Below are positions 24,641 to 36,680 of a stretch of DNA of 64,000 nt, piece after piece; the stretch's first letter is position 1, and every line of letters begins with the position of its first letter. The stretch covers positions 37,848,321-37,912,320 of the forward strand of contig NC_134851.1 in the NCBI RefSeq assembly GCF_965363235.1, given 5' to 3'. This DNA is from Mytilus galloprovincialis. Taxonomy: Eukaryota > Mollusca > Bivalvia > Mytilida > Mytilidae. The translations under genes were made by a program, and so were the position numbers. The notes under the pieces are model-generated. The model ran no database searches. It worked only from the letters and a program-made list of their open reading frames with translations, and had not been told where the DNA came from.

Positions 24641-26296
24641 TCATTTTGTTTGATAAATATTGATAGATGTATAACCGTTGTTTATGACTAACAGTTCTCT
24701 TGTTTCATTGTTGTACGATAAACCAGTCGGCCGATTTATCCCGTCGTCTGCTGTCAAAACAATGTCATGTTTCTGTCCATCATTAGATATTTTATGTATG
24801 TTTTTTGATGTTTGTCCTGATACATACACATCACCACGGTAATCTACAGCTACACCAAAAGCACTTTTCAGGTTAGGACTGTTGTATATCTCACGTTCTT
24901 TTCCATCCGAAGAAACTAAGAATACTTTATCACTATTGTCGTCAGTACAATAGACATCACCATCCTGATTGGCACAGATCCTAAAAGGATCAAATGTTGT
25001 TTGTATTACTTTAATAACTTTACCATTGATATCCACAATTGTTAGAGTGTAAGGTTTATTTTTTACCCAGATCTTATCCTTTACACTGGTGATTCCTGTA
25101 CAGGATCCTTCAACTTTAATAATCCTTCCAGGCTTCAATGATGTCAGGTCTATGATCTGGATACCTATATCATGAAGAGATACTACAGCGTGGTTTTTGT
25201 CATATAAGCATATATTGATTGGTACATAATCCAAATTAATCACGCTAGAGTTTGATCCATCAAGTTTACTAACAATAAGTTGTTTGCCGTTGTATTGACA
25301 GAGTAGTAACCTATCATCAGGAATAAAGCATCCACTAAAGATACATGTAGTTACTCCATTACCTAATTTCGTGGTCGGGAATGAATGTGTCAGTGACAAC
25401 TTTCTTTCGTCCCTAACGAGAAATTGACCTTGTTGATCAATATCCAGTAAAGGCATTTGGACTTGGATATTTTCTACCGTTATTGTACCCAAGTCTGGGA
25501 CTAGTTTACTGATGTTCGACTCAGATTCTGACGGATTATATTTAAGTATTGAAACAGTAGATGTTAGGATTTCTCTGATTTCTAATTCTTTCTGGTAAGT
25601 TTTTGCATCAAGACATTTTACCACCTGGAATAATTGGATTTCTGATGTGTGTTGCTTCAGTGATTTTAAATCACTTTTCCATGTAGCCAGCAAGTCAGAG
25701 CTGGATTGGATGCTTTTTTTGCTCCGGGACACACTCTCGGTACAGTTTTTGTAATTGTAGTCAATGTCTTTATGTATCTCTGTTTCTAGCCTATCTAAAT
25801 GAGCAATAATGTTCTGCTTGAGCTCCGACACCCTATTCTTTATTTTGTTTCGATTTTTTTCTAAATCAACTAGTGTTGTCTCATTTTGACTCAGTATGTT
25901 CTCTGTAACTTGGCATAGGTTGGAAAGCCTTCTCTCTAGATCAGAAATAGCAGTGCCATCTTTCACGCCTCTAGCAGCTTTTTCAATTGAAATGATAGAC
26001 TTGCAATGTTGATGTGATATCGGAACACATGAATTGCAGATTACTTTGTCATGTTGACAGCAGTACAGTATTATCTTTTGATCTGGATGATTCTTGCAGT
26101 TGTCGGACAATTTGAGGAGTGAAGAACTGAGTTGTTGTATTTCTTTCATTGATACTACCTTGTGAGGTGGGGACATCTTTTCGTGAACTCTGGAACACGC
26201 CTTACATACAAGTTCTCTGCAATCACTGCACCAAGCTACATCTGTAATGTCTTCACCACCGCGCTGACAACCAGCACAGAATTTACTGTCCGCCAT
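24641..26296 (-). CDS. B-box / coiled-coil / NHL-type propeller protein (RING-less TRIM-like), 551 aa
   Basis: The start chosen is MADSKF at 26,296: a splice acceptor (ttctattcttacag) ends one base before it, so the upstream in-frame extension is intron. Two B-box zinc fingers are visible: C7, C10, C23, C26, C31, C34, H38, H45; then C67, H70, C79, H82, C87, C90, H95, H97. A coiled coil spans roughly residues 115-220 (LERRLSNLCQVTENILSQNE...). Residues about 330-551 form beta-propeller-like repeats (DGDVYCTDDNSDKVFLVSSD; GDVYVSGQTSKNIHKISNDG; RPTGLSYNNETRELLVINNG). There is no RING domain, so ubiquitin-ligase activity is not supported. Proteins of this plan (TRIM2/3/45/56-like) are greatly expanded in bivalves and are often linked to innate immunity or RNA binding; the role here is unknown. 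The frame is intact. Confidence 0.88.
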   Translation of the reverse strand: MADSKFCAGCQRGGEDITDVAWCSDCRELVCKACSRVHEKMSPPHKVVSMKEIQQLSSSLLKLSDNCKNHPDQKIILYCCQHDKVICNSCVPISHQHCKSIISIEKAARGVKDGTAISDLERRLSNLCQVTENILSQNETTLVDLEKNRNKIKNRVSELKQNIIAHLDRLETEIHKDIDYNYKNCTESVSRSKKSIQSSSDLLATWKSDLKSLKQHTSEIQLFQVVKCLDAKTYQKELEIREILTSTVSILKYNPSESESNISKLVPDLGTITVENIQVQMPLLDIDQQGQFLVRDERKLSLTHSFPTTKLGNGVTTCIFSGCFIPDDRLLLCQYNGKQLIVSKLDGSNSSVINLDYVPINICLYDKNHAVVSLHDIGIQIIDLTSLKPGRIIKVEGSCTGITSVKDKIWVKNKPYTLTIVDINGKVIKVIQTTFDPFRICANQDGDVYCTDDNSDKVFLVSSDGKEREIYNSPNLKSAFGVAVDYRGDVYVSGQTSKNIHKISNDGQKHDIVLTADDGINRPTGLSYNNETRELLVINNGYTSINIYQTK

Positions 26297-27353
26297 TCTG
26301 TAAGAATAGAAAAATATAGCGTCTGTAGTTAAGATATTCACTAAAGTATGAAAATTGTGGCGGCCTTCTTTGACCTCAAATGATCGATAAAGATTACTTG
26401 TTAAATGTAGACATGGATAGTAGTACATCTTATTGAATTTTTCAAAGGAAATTATATCAAAACATTTTTATTCTTTTGATATGAGTGTTCAGCCTGAACT
26501 GTCTAAACTCCTTATGCGATAATGACCGAAAAGCTGCAGAAAAAAATGTGTAATCTAAATGTTTTGAATTCAAGAAAACAAAATTTATTGATTACCATGT
26601 CGAAATTAAATGTAAAACAATTAGAGAGTACCAAAAATCTTATCAATTACTTAGAACGAATAGTAGTTTATGATAATACTAATTTATTTCACAAGATAAA
26701 TAAATAATAAAAAAAAAACACTATACAGAAAAATACATCTTGAGGAGGGGAAATAAAACATCATATATTACAGTCGTCATAAAAGACAAGTAAGAATTTA
26801 TTTTAAACTTTTGAAAAAAAAATTCAATGAGAACGATATAGAAATATGCAAACTACTGTCATTCTTATATCGTGAGAAAACATAAAATAGTGCAATTTAT
26901 CAACAGAAATATTAAGAATTAAAAAGGGGGAAGGGGTCCATTCACCTCACGCCTTTGTTAAAGAGAACTATCAAGATTATTATTGAAAACAATGATTTGT
27001 ATTTTTCAGAGATTGACACTGTCGCTTTTCGAGTAAGGTAACTAAGCAAATAAAAAGGGAAAATTACTAGATGAACACAGCCTTAGTGTAACCGTGTTCA
27101 TTTATTTTTTTTTCATTTTCTTTTCTTTATAATGATGCAATGAATATAACTTAAAGGTTTATTAAAGTCCGTATGCTACATGTACACGTATCTCAAATAT
27201 ACCACAATACGCCTTTGTAAGTAGGATTTAAATAATCATAACCTACATTTTTTATTATCTTGGTTACCAACGTAAATAAACAATTTGTATTTTCATCCTT
27301 ATCATTAGAAGTTTGACTTTTCTATTTTTGATATGATTGTTTGTTTAACTTAC
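26297..27353 (-). other. Probable 5' UTR intron of the TRIM-like gene
   Basis: A strong donor (GATAG|GTAAGT, intron starting at 27,353) lies 1.06 kb upstream of the acceptor tattcttacag at 26,298. A non-coding first exon would lie just above 27,354. Splicing is inferred from site quality only. Confidence 0.5.
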
Positions 27354-27552
27354 CTATCCAGGTTCTTTTGAGGCAAAACTGGATTTTTTTGTTGTGTTTC
27401 TGATCAGCACAGTAAAATCACTTTCGTTTTCAGTGGGAATTTCCATTTTATTAAAGGGAAACAACTTAAGTGTACTAACGGTGATTTAACTGAATCGGCG
27501 CTAAAATTTAAATCGCATTCGTGTTTCTCATGTTTATGTTGATACGGAGAGA

Positions 27553-29215
27553 GATATAAACAGTCTCCGGGACAAGTTTGCAATTCCGCTGAGTGCAAAA
27601 GTTGTCACCTTCATTTTGGGAGTTAAGTCAAAATGAAGTTGATAACTTGGTTGGTATTAGTTCCCTGATATTTGTCCTAAAATTTTTTGGCTCTAGCACC
27701 ACTGTAGAAAAAGTTATGCCCCTTTTTTCAACAATTTCCTCAGAGGAAAAGTAGTTTTCCTCAAGGGAAATCAAATTTCCCTAAAGGAAAAAGAGTTTTC
27801 CTCAAGGGAAATTGTTTTTTCCTCAAGGGAAATTGTTTTTTCCTCAAGGGAAAAAGATTTCCCTTAGGGAATTTACTGCATAAATATTTCCTTTGAGGAA
27901 ATTCTATTTCCTTTGAGGAAATTCTTTTTCCTTTGAGGAAATTTGCGGCTTCAAATTTTCCTTTGAGGAAATTCTATTTCCTGTGAGGAAATTTGCGGCT
28001 TCAAATTTTCCTTTGAGGAAATACTTTTTCCTGTGAGGAAATTTGTAGCTTCAAATTTTCCTTGGAGGAAATACTTTTTCATGTGAGGAAATTTTTGACA
28101 AACACTTTTCCTTGAGGGAAAATTCAAGACAACAAATTTCCTCTAAGGAAATCATTGTTCTTCAATTTTCCTCTAAGGAAATTTCTGAACATCAAATTTC
28201 CCTTAAGGAAATGTTTTACCTTATTTTTACGCGTTTAACATTTCTTCACTATACCAAATTACCATGTATACAAACAGTATGAATATAATTTTTAAAAGAC
28301 TGAATAATTGATACAAATGATATTTAAAACTTTTAATAAATGTTTGACTCAACATTTTAATGGCATTGAAAATTAATACAGTCTGACTGTTTAGGTCTAG
28401 ATATTGTTCATACTTTTTATATAACTTTAACTTTGATTTATAGAAAAAATTTGTAGCAAAGGATTCTGTTTTCTTTGTAATTGTTTCAATGCAATACATT
28501 AAATATAAGCAACCAATTTGAATGTCATACCATTTGTGGTGTTCTTAAGAATTTGTTTATATTTGCAGATTAAATAATAAAATAGACACTTTTCCTGTTA
28601 TTTTAAATTAAAATTTTCTACTGTTTCAGCTTGTGTACAGTTATTCAATCCACTACGTAAGAATTCAATGAATACATTATTCCATTCACTACACATTTTC
28701 CTTCAATTCTAAGACATTGTAAGAGAAAAGATTTTTGCAAATTGTTCTTCAATGATCTTCTGTCGTATATATGATATGAGGGAGCGATGTAAATGAGTGA
28801 ATAAAACTGGTGTTCCTTTTTTCAATAACAAAATAGTATTTTTTCTGCATTTCTCCTTTCTTTCGACTAATATATATGTTGTTGCTTTTTTACAATAGTG
28901 TTTTTGTGTATCTATGATAGCACTCCATTTTGTTTATGGCCATCATCATGTGATTATGATGAAATTTCCTATTTCTTCTTTGCAGGAAAGCACACATTCC
29001 AGTTCAGATTAATCCAATTGCGCACTATGTAGATAAATTTCAACTTTAAGTTTCCTCTTCAGTAATGACCTATTGATCATGAAAACCAAGATGTCTAATC
29101 ACCTATAAATACACAAAATAAACAAATAAAATGTTATAAATGGAGAGAGAAACAGCAATATAAGTTTATTTTGTCATGTTTATTAACATTTTAAATATAT
29201 TTCCTTTCTTACTTG
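27553..29215. repeat. Inverted duplication, arm 1 (partner at 55.35-56.93 kb)
   Basis: This segment reappears in reverse complement 27 kb away. Matching landmarks: cagtctccgggacaagtttg / caaacttgtcccggagactg; aacaatttcctcagaggaaa / tttcctctgaggaaattgtt; aaaaagttatgccccttttt / the reverse; and, at the far end, acctataaatacacaaaata / tttgtgtatttatag. Similarity is high around the palindrome array and lower in the distal 700 bp. Family unknown. Confidence 0.75.
27735..28216. repeat. Array of about 20 imperfect palindromes, TTTCCTNNAGGAAA type
   Basis: Units such as tttcctcaagggaaa, tttcctttgaggaaat and tttcctgtgaggaaat follow one another at 20-35 bp spacing for nearly 500 bp. Some spacers are themselves repeated (tgcggcttcaaa three times). 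The partner array is at 56,255-56,750. Confidence 0.9.
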
Positions 29216-29473
29216 TGAATGCTTTTGTCTATAGTTCTTATATTAGTTGGTTTTGTGCATTTATCAATCTTTCAAGTTGAGGCAGTTTGTTCTTTAAATA
29301 TATGTGTTGAGCTGTTAAACCACTGTCTAAAGTTAGGGTAGGGTTGAGTGCTATAAACCCGTTTTTTATTACATGCATTAGTTTTTATGGATTTTTAACT
29401 TAAGCTGTCAGTTACTGTGAGTACTTAACTTTGTGTCTTTTCAATTAAGGGAAATGTATAAATTTCTTGCTTA

Positions 29474-29703
29474 CTGTAAACCAACTTATTTTGCGAGCGA
29501 TTTATTATCACAAGCAATTTATTTTCGCATTTAGAAATATAACGCTCATATAAATCGTCGCCAATGTTTTTTATATGTATAATCTTTTCTTTTTAAAATA
29601 CATTAAGTAAACTTGTAAAATGCAAAAAATAAATAGCTGCGATATATACTAGAAAGTATAAAACGCAAAATAAAGTATTCACGAAAAATTAGTTGGTTAA
29701 CAG
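29474..29703. mobile_element. 230-bp MITE, TA target duplication
   Basis: The left end TA|CTGTAAACCAACTTATTTT and right end aaaattagttggttaacag|TA are inverted copies. TA flanks on both sides suggest Tc1/mariner-type mobilisation. Non-coding. Confidence 0.7.
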
Positions 29704-29729
29704 TAGTCCAGTCTGTGTTTGCAGGAAAT

Positions 29730-30080
29730 TTACATCATTGGTTGTCTGGTGGAGAGTTGTCTTATTGGCAATCATGCCACATCGTATTTTTATATAGCCT
29801 TGCCATATTCCTATTGTGCCTGTCCAAAGTTCAGAGCCTGTAGTTTTTGTCAGTTTAGTCTTACACTAAAATTTAGTGGTTGTTGTTTTTGTTTCATACC
29901 GGTCATATTTATTTTTTGTAATTTGTTTTGTTATAAACTAGGCAATTAGTTTTACAGTTTGGATTGTTTTAATTTTTCATTTGAGGGTCTTTTATAGCTG
30001 CCTACTTTGACTATAGGGTATGGATTTTCTCATTATTGAAGGTCGTCACAGGCCTACAATTGCTTTCTCAAAGCCATGAT
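29730..30080 (-). repeat. Bivalve SINE-like composite repeat
   Basis: Contains ggtggagagttgtcttattg and gcaatcatgccacatcgtat (the reverse complement of the tatgtggtatgattg repeat), and later tatggattttctcattattg then aaggtcgtcacaggcctaca. Relatives of the second part occur at 34.87-34.97 and 57.08-57.15 kb. The short open frame at 29.7-29.9 kb is only this repeat. Confidence 0.6.
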
Positions 30081-30764
30081 CAATAGTTTTGATATTTAAC
30101 ATAATACCACATCTTTTAATTTTTATAGTAATCATGATAATCATCATTCAAGTTCAATAACTTTTTTAAAAATAAAAGTGGTCTTACCATTTATGTTTAG
30201 TTAAATTGCTTCTGCAAATTTTAAATTGCCTATCATTACTGCTGTTTATAATTTCTCTGTATCTTCTATAGTTCTTGTCCTATACATAAAAGAGTAAAAG
30301 TTATTATGGAATGACATCTTGCATCAATATTTTGTTTGCTGTTTAATGTACATGATGTATATTAATGTGTGTTTAATAAAAATCGGTACCATGAGTGCTT
30401 GATAAGCTTGTTGCCCTTTTAGCTGGTCTTTATGCTTTAAATGAATTTTAATGATCAACTAGAAAAACTATGAGCACTGCGCAAATAAGACCCCCCAACC
30501 CCCTCCAAAAAAAAAAAGGACATGCACACACAGTGGTATTCATTGACATAAAACATGAAGATAATTTGGCTCCATTTAGAGATATCTCAAATGACTATAA
30601 GTTTAAAGCTGTGATTTTTTAACAAATACATTTCTAAAACCTTCCAAAGTTTGAAATTTGACAGATTTTAAATAACTTTCCAACAACTAAAGTTCCTTAA
30701 CTCTGCATCTTGTACAAAAATATACATGATCAATAGGGGATGATACTCCAGCTTGCATATTATT
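30081..30764. other. No gene seen
   Basis: AT-rich sequence with a C-run and an A-run at about 30,490-30,520. Nothing else is recognisable. Confidence 0.4.
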
Positions 30765-31230
30765 CGAAGTTTTAAAGGAACATAACTGAAGAACGGTAAA
30801 AGTTTTACTACCAAAATTTGAAATTGATCTGATTTTGTAGTAAAAAGTATTGTTTTAAAGTTTAATAAATTTGGTTGAGGTAAACTCAAGTTAGAGGACG
30901 GAAACGAAAAATTTATCATTTTTCCATTTTTAAAAAAACATAAATCTAGAATAGCATGAATAGTAAAAGAGACACTACCAAAATTCAAACTTAATCTGTA
31001 TTTTGTGGTGATTGTGTATAAGTTTCATAACATTTGGTTGAGACAAACTAAAGTTTAGAGAACGGGAAACCAAAAATTCAGCATTTTTTTTCCCATTTGT
31101 AAGGGGCATAACTCTAGTACAGTAACACTGACATCACCAAAATTCAAACTTGATCTGAGTATTGTGATAACAAGCTTTTGTAAAAGTTTAATGAAATTTG
31201 GTTGAGACAAACTAAAGTACTGTAAGAGAA
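30765..31230. repeat. Tandem repeat, about three ~160-bp units
   Basis: accaaaatttgaaattgatc-type words recur at about 30,812, 30,979 and 31,136, each followed by tttggttgagacaaactaaa and a ggggcataactctag-type stretch. Just beyond the A-family insertion the sequence resumes (33,385-33,420) with gggacagacggacagacg, the microsatellite expected next to such a core. The layout resembles the bivalve pearl-type elements. Confidence 0.7.
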
Positions 31231-33384
31231 CAAACAAGAGGCTCTCAAGAGCCTGAATCGCTCACCTGGTAAACAATGTCTTCGGCCATGTTTTTTGACG
31301 AAATAGAAAATAAAACACAAACTTTATTTTATATACCCTACTGATCATTCAAATGAAGTTTGGTTGAATTTGGTTGGGTAGTTTTAGAGGAGAAGATTTT
31401 TTAAAGTTAGCAAATATGATGAACAGATTGTGAAAAATTGTCATTAAAGGACAATAACCCCTTAAGGGGTCAATTGACAATTTTGGTCATATTAACTTAT
31501 TTGTAGATCTTACTTTGCTGATCATTTTTGCTGTTTACAGTTTATCTTTATCTATAATAATATTCAAGATAATGACCAAAAACTGCAAAATTTCCTTAAA
31601 ATTACCGATTAAGTGGCAGCAACCCAACAATGGGTTGTTTGATTCATCTGAAAATTTCAAGGCTGATAGATCTTGACCTAATTAACATTTTACCCCAGTC
31701 AGATTTGCTTTAAATGCTTTAGCTTTTGAGATATAAGCCAAAAACTGCATTTGACCCCTATGTTCTATTTTAAGTAACGGCGGCCATGTTTTTTGACAGA
31801 TCAAAAATCAAGCACAAACTTTGTGCAGGATAATCTAAGGAACAATTATGCTAAGTTTCATCCAAATTCATTCAGTAGTTTCAGAGGAGAAGATGTTTGT
31901 AAAATTGTTAACGACGACAGACGACGACGACGGACGCCAAGTGATGAGAAAAGCTCACATTTCCTTTTAGGAAAGGTGAGCTAAAAACTGCAAAATGTCC
32001 TTAAAATTACCAATTCAGGGGCAGCAACCTAGCAACGTGTCGTCCGATCCATCTGAATATTTTAGGGCAGATAGATTTTGACCTGATAAACAATTCAACC
32101 ACAGTCAGATTTGATCTTAATGCTTTGGTTTTTGACATTTTACCCCTATGTTCTACTTTTAGCCGCGGCAGCCATCTTGTTTGGATGGCCGAGTCACCGG
32201 ACATATTTTCCAAACTGCATACCCAAAAGATGATTGTGGCCAAGTTTGGATTAATTTGGCCCAGGAGTTTCAGAGGAGAAGATTTTTGTAAAAGATTACT
32301 AAGATTTACGAAAAATGGTTAAAAATTGACTATAAAGGGCAATAACTCCTAAAGGGGTCAACTGACCATTTCGGTAATGATGACTTATTTGTAAATCTAA
32401 CTTTGCTGAACATTATTGCTGTTTACAGTTTATCTTTATCTATAATAATATTCAAGATAATAACCAAAACAGCAAAATTTCCTTAAAATTACCAATTCAG
32501 GGGCAGCAACCCAACAATGGGTTGTCAAATTCATCTGAAAATTTCAGGGCAGATAGATCTTGACCTGATTAACAATTTAACCCTGTCAGATTTGCTCTAA
32601 ATGCTTTGGTTTTTGAGTTATAAGCCAAAAACTGCATTTTACCCCTATGTTCTATTTTTAGCCATGGCGGCCATTTTGGTTGGTTGGCCAGGTCACCGGA
32701 CACAATTTTCAAACTACATACCCCAATGATGGTTGTGGCCATGTTTAGTTCAATTTGGCCCAGGTAGTTTCAGAGGAGAAGATTTTTGTAAAAGATAACT
32801 AAGATTTACGAAAAATGGTTAAAAATTTACTATAAAGGGCAATAACTCCTAAAGGGGTCAACTGACCATTTGGGTAATGATGACTTATTTTGAGGTCTTA
32901 CTTTGCTGAACATTATTGCTGTTTACAGTTTATCTCTATCTATAATAATATTCATGATAATAACCAAAAACAGCAAAATTTCCTTAAAATTTCCAATTCA
33001 GGGGCAGCAACCCAACAATGGGTTGTCCGATTCATCTGAAAATTTCAGGGCAGATCGATCTTGACCTGATAATCAATTTTACACCCATGTCAGATTTGCT
33101 CTAAATGCTTAGGTTTTTGAGTTATAAGCCAAAAACTGCATTTGACCGCTATGTTCTATTTTTAGCAATGGCGACCATGTTTGTTGATAGATCAAAACTT
33201 CGGATACAATTTATAAACTAGATACCCTAAGGAACATTCAGTTAAAGTTTGGAGGTATTTGGCCTAGTAGTTTTAGAGGAGAAGATTCTTGAAATAGTTT
33301 ATGACGACAGACGACGACGGACGACGACGGACACCAAGTGATGGCATAAGCTCACTTGGCCCTTTGGGCCATGTGAGCTAAAAA
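31231..33384 (+). mobile_element. A-family elements (two joined copies)
   Basis: Starts aagaggctctcaagagcctg, with gctcacctgg soon after; the first copy ends about 31,986 (aggaaaggtgagctaaaa) and the second at about 33,384 (gggccatgtgagctaaaa). The interior has ~490-bp repeated blocks (ataactcctaaaggggtcaa, tgctgtttacagtttatctt, gcaacccaacaatgggttgt) and a GAC-rich microsatellite near each right end. Each right end has a short hairpin (tttccttttaggaaa or ggccctttgggcc). No coding capacity. The element interrupts the tandem repeat to its left. Confidence 0.7.
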
Positions 33385-33420
33385 CAACTTTGGGACAGAC
33401 GGACAGACGATCAAGTGTTA

Positions 33421-34725
33421 AACTTAATGACCCCTCCACTATGGGTCATGAAAATGAAAAGGGAGTTTATGCAAGATATAAAAACGATTCACCAAAGTTT
33501 CATTAAAATTGGTGAGAGCATTCTTGAGACTATCCAAATCCCAATAGTACAATGACATATATATATATATCAGAATTTTGAAAATTGAAAGGAAAATTAT
33601 CATGATTATGTTATACAAAAATAATTCACCAAGTTTCATGAAAATTGCTCAAAGAATTATTAATAGTATACTGGAAAAATCACCCCTTTTATGAATAAAA
33701 TCCCTTACTTTAAATTGCAAATTTAAAATCTTTAAAAATTAAAAAGGAGCTTAATTATATCAATAGATAATTCATCAAAGTTTTATGAAAATTTTATGAT
33801 TAATGTATTCTAATTCCAAGACTATCTATATAAGACATGGTTTGTTGAATTAAAAAAGTTGGAATACAGTACCTGCTAGAATTCAGGAGAATTAGCAAAT
33901 CAGGCCATCTTCTAGATTATCAGACAATTGACTGTAGAAAAGGAATTTTCTTTTTCTTATTTAGCTATTTGTTATCTCTGTCCTTAATACATTGTAATAT
34001 CTACTGAACTAAGCCAATTTTTTCACGTATTTTTTTTGTCTTTTCTCTCTTGTTATTTAACATAACAAAAAAAAACCAAATAGAAACTGACAATGCCAAG
34101 GCAAAACATAAGATGCAGAAAAGAAAAACAAAACAAAACACTAAGCAACACCAACATCACCCAAAAACTAGTGTTGAATTCATGTGCTCTGTCAGTCAGT
34201 GAGAGTAGGCAGATCATGACCCACTATATTTATGCTTAAAAACCTAAAAATCATAGAGTCATGAGAGTAGTAAACATATTTTGTAAATACTTGATTAAAA
34301 TGTTGTCATAAATAGCATAGACACCTCTTAGTTTTGAGAACCACATGTGTTAATTGTGCGAGTATAATTATGATAATCATGCACCAGATTGACTTTTAAA
34401 AGCCTATATATTGAAATTTTCTGAAAATATTGCATGCATTTATTAATATGACCAATTTTAAGAAATGCACAAACATGACAAAGATGCAAGATGATTAATA
34501 TAATTGTAATTTCAGGAATTTAAAGTAAGGGCTTTTAACCCCACTGCATTTTGCACTTTTCCCAAGTCAGGAGCCAGAAGTTATGGCCTTTGTGACCGTT
34601 GTATGATTTTTATTTTAGTTACTTTTTTTTATATTGAGAAGTTTAGTGTGACGTCCATTATCACTCAACTAGTATACATTTTTGTTTAATGGCAAGCTAA
34701 AGCATGCGGCGATGCCTCACAGGCA
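33421..34725. other. No gene seen
   Basis: AT-rich sequence, partly related to the tandem repeat region at its left edge (ttcaccaaagtttcat-type words at 33,490, 33,625 and 33,775). Nothing else is recognised. Confidence 0.4.
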
Positions 34726-34985
34726 CGGATCCAGGGGGGTCAGAGGGTTGGAACCCCCCTTTTTTTTTGGACGATCAATGCATTTGAATGGGGACATGTA
34801 GTTAGAACCACCACCCCCCCTTTTGTCCTGGGTTAGGAACCCCTCCTTTAAATGGCTGAATCCACCCCAGCCTCAGGTTGTGGGATTTTCTCATTGCATT
34901 GAAGACCCATTGGTGACCTTTGGCTGTTATCTGCTCTTTGGTCAGGTTGTTATCTCTTTGACACATTCCCCATTTCCATTTTCAA
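34726..34985. mobile_element. D-family MITE copy 2 followed by a bivalve repeat
   Basis: 34,726-34,878: cacggatccaggggggtcag at left, gctgaatccacccca at right, interior atgcatttgaatggggacat. Right after it, 34,875-34,985 is the common bivalve repeat with gggattttctcattgcattg, gttatctctttgacacattc. Confidence 0.6.
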
Positions 34986-35545
34986 TTTTATTTTCAGTTC
35001 TATTATAAAAGTTAGACTTCTTGTTGATTTGGTTTCACATTTCGGCTTCGTCGGAGGAAAGCGTGCCGTTCCAGAAATAAACTAGCCTTGCAAGACGTCA
35101 TAATTGTTTTCACCAACATCAACATTGTAAAGATTGTCGCACTGTGGAAGAAATGAGTTTGGCGCGTTAACAAAAATATAATTGTCTGTGCTGACAGGTT
35201 AGTATGTGTGCATACCAATATTTAAATTTTCTAAGCCTTCTTTTTGAATACTTTGTCCATTTCTTGGTAAAATACTGTCAGACCTCGAGTGCTGTTGTTT
35301 TACAAAAATGATCAAGTAATGTAGGGGAAAGAAACTAACTTAAAAGACCAAAATAAGCCACAACTAATGGGGGTCTCATTGGGGGTTCTGTTCACGGATC
35401 CCGATTAGTTACTAATTTTTTTTAAAGTTTTTAGATTCCCGCATCCCGCTTACACTAAGGTAAGTAAGCAATTCTGATATTTTTGTAATTTCCCGTGTCC
35501 CGCTAAACTTCATTTCCCGTTTTCACGGCACAATAATTTGACTTG

Positions 35546-36602
35546 CAAGGCCGTAGGGCATGCCTGTTTAAAGTGAGGCCATTCGCCGAGCGGAACGAGG
35601 CGAAAAATTTTGGGGCTTTTTTTTAGGGTGGTTCGGGTGCCTGAAACGGGGGAAGCTTTTTCCAGCATTACCATCTATGGTAAAAGATAAAAAATATAAC
35701 AGAAATGCGTTTTTTTTTTTATTAACTAGCCTAGTAAGTAACAAATCAAGTTTCAATATTAAAGTTATTTAACTGGATTTTTGACGTTCTAATCTCACAA
35801 GTGATGCACAAGTTGTCTGTAAACATTCCGCTGGAAGACTTACCTGGACACATTATTCTGCTGGAAGACCGATACCTGGACACATTATTCTACCAATTTT
35901 TAAGTCATTGGTTTGACCTACCAGGGTTCGAACCAACGACCTACCGCACTCGAATCAATTGAACACGCTTGCATACAACCAGACAATGCTGATCATTAAC
36001 AGAAAAAGAAACACGAAAAATAATGTTTTCAAACAATACCAAAAATATATTTCATTCTTTTATTTAAGATAAATAAAAATCAAGAATTGCCTTATACAAT
36101 AAAGACTTCCATAGAAAACGCGCTTCATGATTTTGTGTAAATTATTTATGAATAATTATTATATGTTTGGCCAATGAATCATTTTAGTGTAAAGATTAAT
36201 AACTATTGCGTTATCAATTTAAAAATGAACCAAGGAAAGTAATAAGCCAGCATACTTATAGGGGGTGTTTATACTCATGAGTTACCTTTTCATATTTTTT
36301 CTCTTTAAAGAACCCATCTTCAACCAGTTTTGTAACGACATTAAGATTTGTTTCAATTTTTTATTTTGATTTGTATTCGGAACACTTATTTTTTTACCTT
36401 CATCGCTATGGTAAAAGCTGCAATCGCTGCTGCAGATTGGACATATTGTATGTAGTAGTGTGCTGGTAGATAATTTGAAACGCGAAACTCGAATATTGAT
36501 AATGTAAAATACATAATTTAAAAAAAATGACACTTTAAAAGTTTGGTCGTCGTTTCAAAAGTGAGGCATTTGCCTCATTTGCCTCCATTACGCTACGGCC
36601 CT
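35546..36602. mobile_element. 1.06-kb TIR element in the CCCG repeat
   Basis: The left end caaggccgtagggcatgcc and right end cgctacggccct are short inverted repeats; GACTTG flanks both sides (35,540-35,545 and 36,603-36,608), fitting a 6-bp target duplication. gtgaggccattcgc near the left and gtgaggcatttgcc near the right look like related subterminal words. No transposase. Confidence 0.5.
35915..35985 (-). repeat. Possible tRNA-derived SINE fragment
   Basis: On the minus strand there is GGTTCGAACCC, a perfect pol III B-box / T-arm, preceded by gcggtaggtcgtt. No clear A-box or full cloverleaf could be drawn, so this is not called a tRNA gene. Confidence 0.35.
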
Positions 36603-36680
36603 GACTTGAACATGTGTCACGCTTACAAAAAACCCACCTCGACAATCCCGCGTCCCGCTCAGACCCCCCGAATAGGTACA

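Larger units (their letters stand above)
35365..36680. repeat. CCCG-rich repeat, interrupted
   Basis: Words such as ggatcccgat, cgcatcccgc, cgtgtcccgc and catttcccg run from 35,365 to 35,532 and resume at 36,640-36,680 (cgcgtcccgctcagacccc). A TIR element (35,546-36,602) splits it. A related block is at 63,115-63,310. Confidence 0.6.

Noticed and set aside
26294..26428. 44-residue N-terminal extension of the TRIM-like protein
   Set aside because: A strong splice acceptor ends one base before the MADSKF start, so the extension is intron sequence; B-box proteins of this type begin near the first zinc ligand.
29719..29949. Cysteine-rich 76-codon frame
   Set aside because: It is the translation of a common bivalve repeat, reverse orientation of the tatgtggtatgattg SINE-like sequence.
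31232..33384. A-family elements as Helitrons (3' hairpin followed by CTAA)
   Set aside because: Hairpin and CTAA are present at both right ends, but the next base is A rather than the T expected at Helitron insertion sites, and no 5' TC end is clear; left unassigned.
35915..35985. tRNA gene on the minus strand
   Set aside because: Only the T-arm/B-box is convincing; no cloverleaf or A-box, so it is listed as a possible SINE fragment.
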